From: Serilophus lunatus
Taxonomy: Eukaryota; Chordata; Aves; Passeriformes; Eurylaimidae
Length of the DNA stretch: 64,000 nucleotides
Assembly (NCBI GenBank): GCA_013399895.1
Contig: VXBA01000886.1
Location: 130,434-194,433, forward strand
Direction of reading: 5' to 3'
The translations under genes and the position numbers were made by a program. Of this stretch, positions 26,701 through 41,900 are shown in pieces; within the stretch, counting starts at the first letter, position 1, and each line of letters opens with the position of its first letter. The notes beneath the pieces were generated by a model that did no database searches, was not told the DNA's origin, and worked only from the letters and a program-made list of their open reading frames with translations.

Positions 26701-29700
26701 ACATAGCCTACTTTCTTTGATGAAAATTATTATTTTAGAAATACTGAACAACTTTTATGAATTTATTAATCATCTCTTTTAGAAAATAATAATAAAAGGA
26801 ACAAAGCTAATAATTTCAAATACACCAAAAGTTCAAAGTACATCGTGGTAGGAAAGGTTAGGGGTGGCTGGAACCAACTGTTGCTAGCTGCTGGCTCACT
26901 GTACTAAATTTAGTCTTCTGAAAACCTAACTTTAAAAAGAGGGAGAGAGGAAGCAGGAAGGTTGAAAGTAGACAAATTGTGATTTAGAAATTGGAACAAT
27001 TTAAAGAAAAAAGTCATCTACATATTGAAAAACTGCATCATTAGAGGACACAAAATGATCCCTATGCAAGTGCTCATTGATGTGTCTCTTCCTATCTCCT
27101 CCATATCAATATTTGCCTTAAGATTGATTCATGTTCATGACATGAATCAGCTCTCTGATATTTCTAGCCATATACAAATGAAATGAGTTTCTTCCAAAGC
27201 CATTGAAATTTCTCCATGTCTTTCCTTGACTTTGCTCTGGATCTGGACAAATACAAAGAAAATGTGCTAGAGAACTTGGCAACAGTAGATGGTTAAATAA
27301 AATAAATAAATGAATTAAAAAGCTGTTGAATGTAGTTCAGAACTTTCCTGTGAAAAAAAATTACCACTTGAACATAACTTCCCTGTGGGGAAGACTGGAG
27401 AAGAAAAACTTAAGAAAACCATATGGGACAGAAAAGTTAAGACTGATTTTTACTTGCTGTTGAATTAAATTTTAAATATTTTGATTTGATTTCCTGAAAA
27501 CTGTAAAGCAGCACACTTTCTGATAAATGCTATAGGATTGTACTGACACCCAAAATAATTAAAAAATGAAAGTAAACTTCTGTATGATACATGAAATTAA
27601 GACAAATGAAGAAAGAGATTAAGGGAAAAGAACTTTTATAAAGAGATCTCAAACTAAATGTCACTCAGCAGACCGATTATGGTGGTCTCATGTCAAAAGA
27701 ATCTTCTGCTTTCAAGGTCTGTGTCTTTGTTCAGCAACAGAAACTAGCAGAAGTGAGGAAGAAGAAAAAAAACAAAACATCATTCTAGTGTTTAGTAACA
27801 TCCTTCAGTCAATCCATACTACTTCATCCCGTGAATCTGGGGCTGTCCAGAAAAAAGTGAGGTATCTTGGAGAGTATCACTAAGCTAAATTAATATAAAC
27901 TAAATATTGAATGAGTTTAATTATTTGCTTTCCTAGATGGAAAGAATTACTTATGTAATTACTTACATACAATTATAAATAAACAAATAAATAAAGTCTT
28001 CTATGCATTTAGAGTATTTGATGATTGAAAAATCTCTGATTTCAAAGACTGAAGTATATAGATGTACTAGATTTTGTGATAACGTGTATGATGTCTCTAA
28101 CCAAGGCTGTGCCCTTAATATGATGAATAATGTGAGAACACTCACAGTGTTTTCATTCACGTCTTTCAGTTTACCTGCAACTTGAAAGTCAGGATGTCAA
28201 ATTAGGAAAACCTTAGTCAGAGTCATGATTCAAAACAGTATATCAGTTCTTCTTTCCCACTGGTAAAAATCTTCTGATAAACAACTTGAATTGATTTTCA
28301 TTTAATGTAGATGCAAGCAGATACTATTTTCAGCAAGAACTCCTTGCCCTAGACTTCCAGCCTCTGCAACTGCTGCCAGGCCAAACATTTTGCCAAGTGA
28401 GTACTGATAAACCACTGAATTAGTGGAAACTTAGAAACCCTGGCTTTAACACATTTTAATCCTGAACTCACTCAAACATAAAATGGCAAAAGTTTTAATG
28501 TTTGGGAAGTATTTCGAAATCTTGCTAGGAAGAATGCATGGAGAGTATCCAGAACCTCATTTAGAAAAGTGCAGCCATAGTCCTACAGCTGTTATTTCTA
28601 AAATCAAGGGTGGTTCAGGAGGCCTTCAAAGGCTGCAGACATGGGCTTCCTCTGTAATTGAATAACTGCATAGTCAGACTGGGGAAGACATTTAAGTGAC
28701 TGCAGTCCAATGATTTAATGGGGTATAGACTGCTAAAGAGTTCTATGGGCAAGACCCGTAGTGCAAATTCTGCCTAACCTTAGATATCACTCTCTTCCCA
28801 TTGACTTCATAGGCAACCCCGGGGAGTAGGATGTCTGAAAGCTTTCTGCTGTTTCAAATCTAAAGCAGGTACCTAGAAGCAGATGCTCTGACTTTTGCTT
28901 CAGTGGTTCTGATGAGATAAGAGAAAAAGCGAGTAGTCTGGCTCCAACCTTCATTATGGATTTAGGCAAATTATTTTAAGTAAGGGTTCTTGCACTCCAG
29001 TGCTTGAGGATCCTGAAGTTGATCTGCTTTTTAAAGCTAGTTTAGCAAACTTTCAAAGATTTTGGAAGGAAACTTTATATTTGCTTGGAAATCCACAATG
29101 ATGGGGAGAAGTGTGTGTGTGTGTTCCAGCATAATAAACAACACCTTTAAATACCTTAGTGTTCTTCTTCCATCTACCTTTCCATTCTCGCATTACAGAA
29201 ACAGTACATCCTCTCTCACTGTAAAAGAATCACATTGGAGAATTACTTATTCAGATAAGATTTTACAACATCTATAGGCTGGTTGACTGTGTAGTTCTTA
29301 TGAAGTGTTATTCAAAAGTCTCTAAAAAGAACTTCCTACAGGACTATCTAAAGAAAAAATTTGAAAAGATTGTGGTGATGGATATTAAGGAACAAAAAAC
29401 GAGGATATATTAGCTTGCACAGGATTTCACAGACATTTCTACAGAACACCCGCTCTTTTTACTAATTTTATGGAATTTCTTTATAAAGGTAAATCCTTGT
29501 AATTTTCTTATCACTGTGCCTAAATGAGCTCTCAGATTACAAATATACGCATACCTAGTAGAAAGCATGCTCCTGAGCCTGAAGTTCTGGCATCAGACTT
29601 TGATAGGAAAGGAAACCGTGGAAAACAGAAACGATAGTTCTGAATCTTAGAAGGTTACTGTTCTAAGGAACAAAAAAATCTCAGCAGTTTACAGCATGAA

Positions 29701-29922
29701 GCACAAAAAGATACCAAACAGCTTCCCCACAGCCAAACTGAGTAACACATTTGGCTTTGATATTCATTCTTTTTCCAGCAAATGGCTGTATCAAGTTAGA
29801 TTTTTTCCAAATATCTATCAATTTACATATATAGATTTAATTTTAAACAAGGCTTATTGTATAAATGCATTACAGCTTCAAAGACAGACTTCCTCAAAAT
29901 AATAGCATGAGAGCTTCCCATG
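23766..29922. other. Intronic DNA, nothing recognised
   Basis: Very AT-rich. The 138-codon plus frame at 25609-26025 is rich in Ile, Phe, Lys and Tyr, as expected from AT-rich random sequence. Small A/T simple repeats occur near 27300 and 27975-27995. Confidence 0.6.
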
Positions 29923-29961
29923 GTTTCCATGGAAATGACCTTTCACTATTTCCATGGTAAT
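29923..29961. promoter_or_regulatory. Pair of X-box (RFX-like) palindromes
   Basis: GTTTCCATGGAAAT (29923-29936) contains the perfect palindrome TTTCCATGGAAA, and ATTTCCATGGTAAT (29948-29961) follows 25 bp further on. Both are close to the RFX consensus GTTNCCATGGNAAC, missing only end positions. Binding is not shown by sequence alone. Confidence 0.4.
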
Positions 29962-30445
29962 GGATCTAGTTTTATATATTTCTCTTTTATGAGACTGTAT
30001 TATACCAACAAAGCTAACATACAGAATACAGTCCTTAACTTATGGATGTGAACTCACTGAGAAATTATCTGACTCCCAAGCCCCATGGGCACGCTAAGCT
30101 TTTGGATGTCTTTTTAGTACTGTGCAACAGACTTTTGAGGAAGATCACCTACTGCTTATTGTCAGTAGAAAAATGCTGATGTATTTTGCTCATTGCTATG
30201 TTTCTAAAGGAGTCTTTGAATTCAACTGCTGCAGCCTTTTCCAGACTGCTCCACTGCTCCCAAAGGCAGAACAGCTGGAAAAAAATAATGGATTGGGAGC
30301 TGAGTCTTCTATAAATTCTAGGCTGTTGATCATATCCTGCTGTGAAATAAATATTATTCTGTGGCATTTATTGAGAAGCTATAGGTCTTTGAAATTACAT
30401 ATCCATAGACTTGTTGATCTCTCTTTTAGAATTTGTACTTGGAAT

Positions 30446-30486
30446 TGTTTTTTTCTTCCTTTTATTTTTCCCTTCTTTTCTTTTTA
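30446..30486. repeat. Polypyrimidine tract
   Basis: An almost pure T/C run (ttttttcttccttttatttttcccttcttttc type) of about 40 bases. On the plus strand it resembles a splice-acceptor tract, but no coding frame follows. Confidence 0.7.
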
Positions 30487-33400
30487 ATTATTATGGCTAT
30501 TGCTGCTGGCATTGAAAGTTAAAATCTTCCTCTTCACCCTGGAGACAAAAAGAATGGAAACAGTAGATTCAAACCTATAAAACTGAGAGAAACAGAGCAA
30601 CCAAGGTATCCCGGTCCCCAGCATCCCCGGCACATAAAGAAACACAGTTACACTTAGGGTGTGAAGTGCTTTAAAGTGTTACGGAGATGGGGCTTGGACA
30701 GAATGGGGATGCCACTGAGGCTCACAAATAAAAATCCATACTCTCTGGAATAATGTTCCAGTAAGGCACGATTTGGAAGAAAATTAAAAAAATATTCAAA
30801 AAATAAAGATTCTTCCATCACAGTCATAACACCTAGGGTTAATAATGAAGTAAAACCCAGCCATTCAGAAAAAGTAAACAAATCTGTGAGGAAGCCTTCA
30901 GAAACCCAAATTCCTCAGAGAACAACACATAAACCTGATTGAGACATTTAGTCTGACTCGTGTAATTGGTGATGATGCATAAGAAAGAAAGAATTTAAGA
31001 CTGTCATTCAGATTTGAGTTTTCTGGGCTAGCCACTAGAAAAATGGCAATACTTAGAGTAAGTTATTCAAAGTTAGTCACAAGTCAGACACAGGCGGCTG
31101 CAAGACAATGTTTGCATGCAGCAAACATAAAAGAACCACTTTTCAGCATAAACTTTCATTTCAATGCTCTTTTTTTAAATAAAAAATAGATTTAAATAGT
31201 TGGTAGTTAAAGAGATTGCTCTTAGAAATGTCCTAAGAATTAACTCCTTCATCTGCTTCAAAGGAAATAATGACCAACACACAAATCACTTGCCATTAAA
31301 TGGTCAAGTGTTACAAAAGCACATACATTACTTTACATTACTGTTAAAGAATAACTGAAATGCTAGGATCATCACTCATAATTTTTGTTAAGGTATCACA
31401 GTGGCAATGACTATCAAGAATTCAGGCTGCTATCACTGAAAACTTTTGGCTCCATTAAACCTTATTCCTTACACATTTCTAAATGAAGAGCATTGCAAGT
31501 AATGACTTTTATTCTACATATTGCACTCACAGCCTTGTAAGAGAAATATTTAGGCTGAAAATACTGAGACAGAGCACTCAAAGAAATAAAAGTCTGAAAA
31601 AACTGACCTCATTGAGCTTTAAATCTCTACAGGGTTCATGTTTTCACATGAGCTACTTAACATTTAGGGTTAAATTTGTAGGCCTGATTTTGGGCACTTC
31701 TGGATGAAATGAGATCAATCAATACTCCTAAATTATTTGTTTCTTTCCACTAACTAGAATGGGTATCTAGGTGACCATTCAGTCAGATGAATTAATCCAA
31801 GATAATTGCAGAAACAAGCACCTGACCATACTAAAGAAGAGCATTTATTTCTCTGAAACTATTCCTCTTACATAGCATTTTTTGTCACTAGTTCTTTAGA
31901 GTAAATGTGGAGGGTTTTTTATTACATTTTTTATTTTCTTTTTTATTTTCCTATAAAGTTCTTAAAATAGATCTGCTTAAAGAAGGTCTTAAGTGAAATA
32001 TTTATTTTTGCCAGCCAGCTATTTTCTGATATGACAGTGAATTAGTTTTCCCTTAAATGATGCTGATTTCTCATTTATTTCTACTGTAGCTTGGCATTCT
32101 TGTCACATTTACAAAGACAGGCTACCTAATTTCTGGTCATGGTCTATAGCAAAGATGTTTACAGTGCTACTTGTAAAGTGATTTGGATCAGAACAGTAAT
32201 ATACTGTTTCCATTCTTAAAGGTATAACTCTAAGTAATGTCAACATTTGCCTCCAACAAGATAATACTCTGTCATCCTGAAGAAAAGCATACAGCAAAAG
32301 AAGATACCTAATAAAGAATATTAATTAGAGAAAAATAATAAATAATTTCTCAGTCTGGAAAGACTGGACCAGCATAAGAGAAGACAAAAAAACCCAAAGA
32401 ACATCCACAAATAAACAAACCCTCAAAAAATCCATGTCAAAATACTTTTAAAAATAAGGCATAAAAACACAAAGAAGCATGGAGACTTAACACTGTTGCA
32501 GCTTTATTACTGTCCCCCCATGGTGTGCAGGTATGTCACCACAGAGATTTAAGTCTTCTGTCAGAGACCTCTACAAGATGAGGCAGAACAATGGCAGAAA
32601 TAACTGGTTTACAACCGTAGTTTAAAAGTACACCTGGAGATAAATCTCAAGTGTACTGGTTGTAAAATGATGTCTCCTAGTCACGTCATTGAAGCACACA
32701 CAATTCCAGCACCTTCCACCACTGTCTCCCATGAAGGACAGAGCAGTGACATTCCTGTCTGCAAAAAAAAATAGCCTAGGACAGGTTCTACAAGTGGGCT
32801 CTCTAGTTACCCTCTCTTATCATGAAACATGTATTTTTCTGGCATGAAATAAGGCTTGTTTTTTTGATCACTGAATATGCCTTTGGAAAGGCTAGTTCGA
32901 AGAAGCTGGAGCAGAAAAAGCTTTCAAAACCACCGATAATGCTGTTTTCAGGCATATTGCTGTGTACTATCAGAACAAAAAAGCAATGTTTCTGACAGGA
33001 AAATGAGCTCTTACGTTATTTTGCAATTAACGTATGTTTCAATGATAGATTGTGTTTCAAGTATTTAACGTTAAAACGCGAAAGGAGTGACGATGTGACA
33101 CTTCTGGAATTGGATTCACTGGTATAATCTTTCTCTATTTTCTGATCCTTCTAAATAGCTTTGTAATGGGTTAAGGCATGCCCCAAACCTCCCAGCTGTA
33201 GGAACTGTCATAGCCATTTGGATTCAGAAGAGATTATATTCTCCACTGTTTTTAATTAACATATTTCTGACCACAGTGAAAGCATTACTGAGCAATTTTC
33301 ATTTAACATTTCTCCTCTATCTGAATTTTAATCCACCCACTCCTTTTGATAAGACATTGAGTAGTGACCTGAAAATAGTGCTGCAAAGAAGTCTGAGAAA

Positions 33401-35328
33401 GAACTAGGAGGAGAAGAATCGCAGTGTTAAAAATCTGATATCCACTGGTGACTAATTTAAACTGCTAATGATCTAATGGAGCTGGAGCTAAGACTTCGAC
33501 TGATCAGCTGAGGTTCACAAAACATTCACTCCCAAATATAACTTGCTGTATATAGTTACATTTAGAAAGCAAACAAGCTATAAAAAGAAGAGCAACTCTG
33601 CCACATACTAGTGGTAATGAAAGCAATAGCTGTGAAACTCTGTGATGGGATATGACACACGTGTCTCCATACATTTACATTTTAAAGTTTTAATGAAAGC
33701 ATATTGTCAGGGAATGCCAAGCCCACTATGTATTTTCCCTTTGCAGTGCCTTGACATGATCCTGCTTCACGCTGCAAACAAGAAAACATTTTGTATTAAA
33801 TGAAAAGTGAATATGCAAGAATGAAATTGAACAAGATCCTCCAGCAAATCTGCTCCCCATCAAAAATCTAGAGGAAGCATTTTTCAAAGACAACATCCTT
33901 TTCTTATGAAGCAGGTTCTTATTTAAACACTGGCTTTTGGAAAGTTCTCTCTTTCTGCAAGAAAGCTGGAAAGATGACAGAACACTTCCTGAAACTTCAC
34001 CAGCAGAATAATTTTTTCTGTTAAGAGAATAAAATTGAAATAAATTCATGCATAAAGAAATAATTGACTGAGTCAGACATTTCATAATGCCTTTTAACAT
34101 CTAACTTCATGGCTTGATGGTATCACTTGATACCCAAAAACTTCCAAAAACTAAAAAAAAAAATAACATTCAAAAGATCAAAGTAAGATTTAATTTAGAA
34201 CTCTTTATCTAGGGCATTGTTTTTGAGTGTATCTATGTCCAAAAACTAAACTAAATTGTTCCCCTGAGTCTATAACAAACTGGTTTTCTTTTTTTCCTTT
34301 GATGATGGCTATCAATGATGAGACTTCAGTTCATTTTGCACATAATCTGGCTTTTTCTAAGCTAAAAAAAAGTATATGTTGGTGTATTCTTTTCAGTATG
34401 ACTAAATGGCCTAGAAACTGGCGCTCATCATTCCCATTCATAGGTCTTCAAAAAATCCTGATACAGGAAGTCTGTCGTACTTGAGGCAAGCTACCATACA
34501 TGAATTTGGTTTTACCGCCATTTTACTAAGATATTGCAGTACTATCAAATTTCATTACACGAAACTCAGGCTGGAATTTCTCGTTATGGGCACTAGTGAT
34601 CATTTTTCTGTCATTGAGCTCAAATTATTTTAAAATGAATGCAGGAGCCCTCAACCTCAGCTAAAGCAAGATTCTGCACACAGGAATCCACCTATTCAGC
34701 ACTGGATGACACAACCCCTGGCACATCAATAAACACTTATAAGTGCACTGTGCAATATCGAAACTAACAAGGCCCCTCACAGTGCCAGCTAATATTAGCC
34801 TGGGTTAGACAATCAGGTACCAAATAGGCTAATAACTTAACTTTGGCAGTAGTATTGCAATAAAAAAGATTTATAATTCATAATGGAAAAGATGAAGATG
34901 GGAACCTTAGCAGAAAGACACAGAGATGTAAATCAAGAGACAATTATGTGTCTCAAATACTAGCAAGCCAAGCAGGCTTGCTTGACTAGCATCAAGCCCA
35001 TCAATAGGCAATGCGCTGACATTCATTCCTGACGAAAGTGAGTGTTTTGTTTATTCTGCTGTGCAATAATATTAGTGTACTATTCCTGATCTCTGACTAT
35101 ATTTGTACAAAAAGTGCACAGTCCTACCTCCTTTTGGTTATCAATGTTTCCTCACATGTGAACACCTGAACATCCATTCCCATTTCCAGAATTAAAAGTG
35201 AAAATGGTTCTCATTTGGAGTATCAGTGCTTCACCATAATTGAGTATTGAGTTAGCTCTATAGCAGACCTTTAATGAGATAAATGTTATTGAAGACTGTG
35301 AAAAAATAGTCGAGCATGGTGAAACTAT

Positions 35329-35361
35329 CTCTCTGTAGAGATCTGAGGGCTCTCTGTAGAG
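35329..35361. repeat. 12-bp direct repeat with 9-bp spacer
   Basis: ctctctgtagag occurs at 35329-35340 and 35350-35361. Confidence 0.8.
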
Positions 35362-38300
35362 GCTGATTTTCAGAATCTTTTCAAAGACAATTCAAAACTG
35401 ATCTTCAGTCTTTTAAGAAGGAGTAATTCAAAAAGAAAAATATGATTTTCTGTAGAAATAGCACCATTAAAGTTAAAGCATTTCGTAAGTAAAGTATTCA
35501 GTTGAGTATTATCTGCCATTAAGATAATTAGGTCTAATTTTGCCTTGGACCTTAGTTGAAGCTTTGCAGGTGGGAAATAATTTTTAGAAGAGTTTTACCT
35601 ATTTAAACAGACTAGGGGATTTTGAAAGACATATACATTTCTAGCTCATTCTCAAATCAGATTTACTTGATATTAGAATTACATTTTTAATGTGCAAAAC
35701 TCTAACTAACCAGAGTTAAGGAGATATATTGGGATTTCTGAATGGAAACTATCAAGCTATATATGTTTTCAGTCATGCAGATATCCAGTGCCAATGAGAG
35801 CATCTTGAAAAATTGCTATCTCATGATAATACAGGTATGCCATATGGGCTTGTCAAACATGTACAAAAATTACCTAAAACTATGCCACTAGAAATTTGCA
35901 CGGTGACAATGCTTTTTTTTTTTTAATTTCATCCATAAAATTAGAAGTGTAATCCTCTTTTTGTTAAGCAAACTAAATTTCATGGGGAATGAGAGTATTT
36001 TGTCCACAAAAGAAAAATTGTACCATCCTATTGCCTAACCTTTTCAGTCATTGCTAAACATATATTTAGAAACTTCTATATCTTAGCAAAATAATTCCAG
36101 ATGAAGAAGGTCAGATATGAAAAAACAATTGTTATTCCAAGTTTTACAGAGCTCAGTGACCTCTTTACTGAGGTGAATTCTCCATTGACGCCACCAACAC
36201 TTTTATTTTAGTAATTATGGAATCATTCAATAATAACATAAAAACAAAAGATGTGGAGAATAAAAATGAAAACTTGCAATAGGTTTGATTGTGTACTGTA
36301 CCACTGTATCTTTCTCCAACATTGTCTTGTTTATTTTTGTTTCCATTGGGAACTATAAAACAGATTCTTGGATATTCCAAAATAAACACATTTTTCTCTG
36401 TTTACCCCACTCTTTCATCCAGCTCATTCTGTATTGTCTCCTGGATTCAGCTGATACACAAAACACAGTATGAATTTGACCTCACCCTTGAAGTCCAATA
36501 GAGGGTTTCCTGAACCCAGACTGAGTCTCCAGTAGGAATTACAGAAGTGCCAGGAAACACTGTGTTCAGTGGACTGGCAATCCTTACTCTAACGACCATA
36601 CCTCTCAAGTAAATGGAATGACACTATTTTGTGATATGGCACACCTGATTTAAACCATGATGATGTTAAACACAGATTTACACATATTTGAAGAATGTGG
36701 AATTTAGCCAAGGTAACAGTTTAAAAAAGTTTGAACAAGAAAATTCAACACAAAGCCTCAACATTGTACAAAACAACTTCTGAAACTTTATTGTGTATTT
36801 TAAAGTACATTTAGAAAGGATCTTATCCTTAATATAATTAAAAATAAATTTGAAAGAAGTCCACATACTAGTAGTTTAAGCAAAGTTCAGTACAGACTTT
36901 TTGAAGTCACAATATATACATTGCATGAGAGTGCAATAAGCTTCTATACATTAGGTATATATTTCTAAAATAAAGAGCTTTGATTTCACATGTGTGAGAG
37001 GAATACTGTTTACAATGAAAATGTTTTACAAAATATAGCAAAGGAAAAATGGAATTTAATACATTTTGAATGTACAACTACTTTCTATTTTTTTTAGGTA
37101 GTTCTTTACTCAAAGTGTACAAAAGTCCATTTTTTAAAGGATACCTGTTTGTTTGCACTGTCCAACACTGATTAGAAATTACAGTTTTAAAGATTCATTA
37201 ATATACATATCAGTGAATTCTTATTCAACTCCATAGCCACTACAATGAAGAAAATATTACAGAATCATTGAAGCATCTTCTTCTCTCCTAAACTATGCAT
37301 AGATAAATACATAGCAATGGTGCCTATTACTACAATAAAAGTGAAACACTTCACTTGATTTTTGCAGCTCTTCTTTGCATAAATATAATGCATTGAATAT
37401 ATATATATATTTAAATTTATTTAACAATCCACTGATTGCTTATTTTTAACACTCAGTAACATACAGAAGTACATACACTTCCAGCCTTAAATATTTTCCA
37501 CTCTGTAGTGGCTCATAAGATTAAAAAATCAACACTGTAAAGTCGTAATTCTCAACCTGGGGGATGAGTATCCCTCAGATGGACTGACACTACTTACACA
37601 AGTTCAACCGTTATTATGAAACCATAGCGTCCACCTCCAAAATACGTAATAGGATTAATATAGTATACTGTGGCTACTAACTACTGCATAATCAATATAT
37701 AGAAAATTGTCACATCAAGTTTTTCACATTTACAATTACTCATTACATTGTATCACACACAGAGTGAAACTTTTCCAACAGATGGATCTCCTTTTCTACA
37801 GTTTTTCATGTTTTAGAGAAAAATCATCATACAGTGACAAAGTTATGCTTTAAGAAGTATGAAAAATGTGTTTCCTTTTCCAGGATAGAAGAGTGAGCAG
37901 TAAACTACTAATTATTTTACATTCAGGATGTAAAATTAAAAATTTAAAGTCAAGTTTTCACCACTGCAATTAAAGAGACCAGGTATACTAAGAGTGTGGG
38001 ATTGTCAAAACTCTGGGAAAAGCATACCAGAAAATTAGTTAGCCAATAATGAACTAAAAGTTGTACTTTTATTTCAAACAGAGCACAGTAGGGCTATGTG
38101 ATTTGTGTCCAGCCACTCTGCAGTGTGTTATCTGAATAGCTCAAAGCATTTGCAAAGGACAAGACTGCTTTGCATTCATTATTGCTGAAATAAAAGGAAT
38201 ATGCTGGAATGTGTAATAACCGACAGTGGATTTTTAACCACCGCCAAGGATGTCTGGAACATTAAGATCTGCAGAAGAGAACACATAATTTCTTTTCGAC

Positions 38301-38898
38301 ACATGGGTAGGGTGTACAGAAATCCACTCCTCTTGCAAAAGTCCCCCCTACATGGATTTGCTTATTTTTTTTTTACCATAGTTAAAACAAAACATCTTGC
38401 ATCAAAGAGCCTCACTGCCTTTTCAATGTAACTGTCCCTTCTGTGGAGAAAAAAATACTCTCTGTCTGCAAAACACTACCTATACCAGTAATCAGTCAGA
38501 GGGCAGACATTGTAATTTGGATGCAATCCACCTTTGGCTGGGCAACTAACCCTGGAACCCCTCTTTGCTTTTTCATTCTAAAGGCAGTAAGCTGAGTTTT
38601 CAGCTATCATCCCGTTAACAGCAGGAAGAAATACTTGTAATTTTGACAATTCATATGATGTTTTTCACTTTTGCTGTCCACTAACCCATCAGAAACTTCA
38701 CAGTGAAAAGCTATAAAAATATGCACCATGATTTTGCCTAATATCCATACTAGAAGAGCACAGCATGCCCACTGACTTCAGTCATGCTACAATCGCCTGT
38801 CCACTGCACACAGCAGCACAGAGGGTGGAACCTATGGACTGCCTTGGGAACCTGAAGAGAAGGGAAACGAGAAGTCCCTATTTTTAAGGCTTTTTCTT

Positions 38899-38945
38899 AA
38901 AAAAAAAAAAAAAAGACAAAAACCCCGCAAACAAACAAAAACCAG
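38899..38945. repeat. Poly-A (16) followed by A/C-rich tract
   Basis: Sixteen A are followed by gacaaaaaccccgcaaacaaac. It could be the tail of a decayed retro-element, but nothing recognisable precedes it. Confidence 0.7.
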
Positions 38946-41900
38946 AAGCTTTACCAGTCAGAAAACTATCCAGAATTTCTGTATTACAGTGTCATTTCAA
39001 GTTAAAAAGAAATCTTTTAGCTTAAGTCATGTGGCACATTTTTTCTCTATTTCTGTTTTAAAACACAAAATAGCCCACCCCTTCCTTTCATATCTTCAAA
39101 GGGGATAACTGAAGCCTTCTAGGATCCTTGACAGCTTAAGTACACAGTAGGAATAGTTGACAATTACATTTGCTTTTCCTAGTGTGCAGAAAGGATGGCT
39201 AATGGAATTAATGAATCGTTTGTGTTCCACTAGTCAAAAGTCTAAATAATAACATAACCTTCACTCAATGCTGCTGAAAAAACATTTCCTTAAACGATTC
39301 ACTGTACATGAGAGATGACCTCAGATAGCAACTGTGCTTCTCTGATTTCTTGTCATTAATTTACTCTTTCTTGTATAGATCTACACAGATAAAAGTTTAA
39401 CCATTTGCATCACTTGCTATTTTCCCTAATGACTGTTTAAACCAAACTGCGAGGAAGTATGATCTTAAGCCTAGATCAGTTACTATGAGCACAACATAAA
39501 GCTAAAACTTCTACTTAAGTAAAAAAAAAAAAATGCTCTAAACTTCATATTTTTCTTAGAGAGGTAATGAACAATGTTCATTATATACCAAGTTTCTTCT
39601 CAAAGAAAAGTTAGAATTTTAAAAATAAAGATGAATAACTCTCTTCTTGCTTCTTGTTTCTATTTCAGGTAAATCCACCAGTGGTGGGATTCTTAGTTTA
39701 ACCCAGTTTGAAAAGAAATCAAGTATCTGTTAACAAACCTCTAATGTTTCACTATTAAAATACTAATGTTTCATAGTGCTAAGCATTTTACTAAAAAAAA
39801 TCATTAATATCCCGTGAGATCTTGGAGCTAAGATTGCTATTGTTTAGAAATGGATATTTATCAGAGGGATAGCAAGAGTTAGTTAACATCAGGTCAGCAC
39901 ATGAACGCAGGCTGCAAAACAATTTTTACATGTTTTGGTTTTGTTTCTAAGTTCAAAAGCTGAAAACACTCTTCTGAAACAGGAACTGTATTCTTTAATT
40001 ATCTTTGGAGAGAAGGGTTGGACTAACCATACATTTTTAATCTTTTTTAGGATTTAGTTTAGCAGGATAAGAGGTTATAGTGGAGTAAAAAATGATTTAG
40101 TACAGTACTTACAATCTACTGATGCTTAATACAGTTGGATCATCAAAATACTTAAAATGATTGTACTTAAATGATTTATGCAGTTGATGATATAAATGTT
40201 TATGACAGCCTTAGCCACATAGTTGCATCTGTCTGACTTTCACCCACTTTATTTGAAGACATGCATGCGTAAAGATCAGTACCAATTGCCAATTTGCCTG
40301 ATGTACCACATCAGGATACAAAAACTACTACAGATTTTCCCCCTCAGGTGCAATTTTGTCATACTCCATTAATCCTTTCAATCCTCTCCCAATCCTGTGG
40401 ACTTGTTATTTAGTAATCCCTGATTGTTGTGCTAAAGGAACATTAGAAAGTCTCTGCTGTCTGCAAGGCAGAAAATTACAATGGTCGTCTATTAAATTCT
40501 GCACTAACGGTGCCCACTTGGATCAAGCCTGCTTGTCACAAACACAACCAGTAGCCATAACGTCAGGACAAATTATCACCAACATCCAAAATGTCAATTT
40601 TAAACTAATTTTGTGTCTTGCAATGTCGCCTCTTCAATACCCAGACAAAGTCTGGAGCCTTGCTGTATTTTTAAGGAGGGAGAGAAAAATCTTAAATCAA
40701 CACATCACATAGGGTAGCCTCACTTACTCACTTATGCATGTCAGGTTTTCAGTTTTCAACTCTCAACCGGGAACTCACTCACATGATTGCAACCCATTGT
40801 GCAATTGAACAACTTGGCTTTCTTCTACTTGAGTCAGTTAAAGAGAGTGTACTGGGAGAGTTCCTTACCAGGGCTGTTCTCAGTTAATACAAAATTCTCT
40901 ATGAACACCAGCATTTCTGTTTTTAATTCAGCATTTTTGAACGGCAAAGTAATCTATCTGTCTGGATCTTCTCTCTCTGTCTCTCATATGCACGTGCACA
41001 TACATGCACACAGATGCAGGATTTCTATTTCTAATCATGTATATCCCTATCTTATTTTTCCCATATAGACAGAAGTCAAATTCATCTATTTTTTTAGGAA
41101 AACAAACAAATTACAAAACTCCAATCTTTCATCAGCTTAAATAATTTAAACCTGTAAACCTTGGTTTAATTCCACTGACATGAAAAACTAACAGCTACAA
41201 GCTCCCAGCCAGGATTTGTGATTGATTATCTAATGAAGCCTTTAAACAAAACCTTGTTTGTTCACTAATTGTATTAAGGTCTGTATTTAGTGGCATATAC
41301 AACCACAAACTTTAACTAAGAATATTTACATATTTTAATTCTGGAAAAAAAGATAAATAAGTAAGCAAATAAATAAAACCAAAAACTAACAGCCAAAGCT
41401 TCACAATCAACTACAAAATAGAGGAAATTTTAAAATAAAACCCTTCTGCTCTTCTTGGGTATCGCAGATAATTTTATTTGTAACATTTTATTTCTTAGAT
41501 CTGACTTGTCTTTTGGAAGTATTGTACTTTCATTACTAGTTCTTCCTTCTGAAATCCAGCATGATCTTCTCCTTTCCCCTATAACAGCAGCCATGACTGA
41601 TTACATGATCTACATACTTGCCACACACCCGCTGTGTATCTTAGCACACTACTGTATTAATCAAGTCTTACTCACTCCTAACCACTGAGCTAGTTTTGTG
41701 TGTGTTGATGTAAACAGAGTGTAACATTGAAGTTTTGTCCAGAAGGATCATATTTAACCTTGATGAGAAAATTGAAGCCAAACACAAACTTAACACATGA
41801 CATATTCTGTACTGAAAGACAAATCAAACTAATTTTATATTATTAGTTTTAAAAAAACAGTTGAGATTTCACTATCATATAATCAGAAATCATCTACAGT

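Noticed and set aside
39838..39905. Faint similarity to a reverse-strand MIR (agagggatagcaagagttagttaac and following)
   Set aside because: Too few ordered matches to separate from chance.
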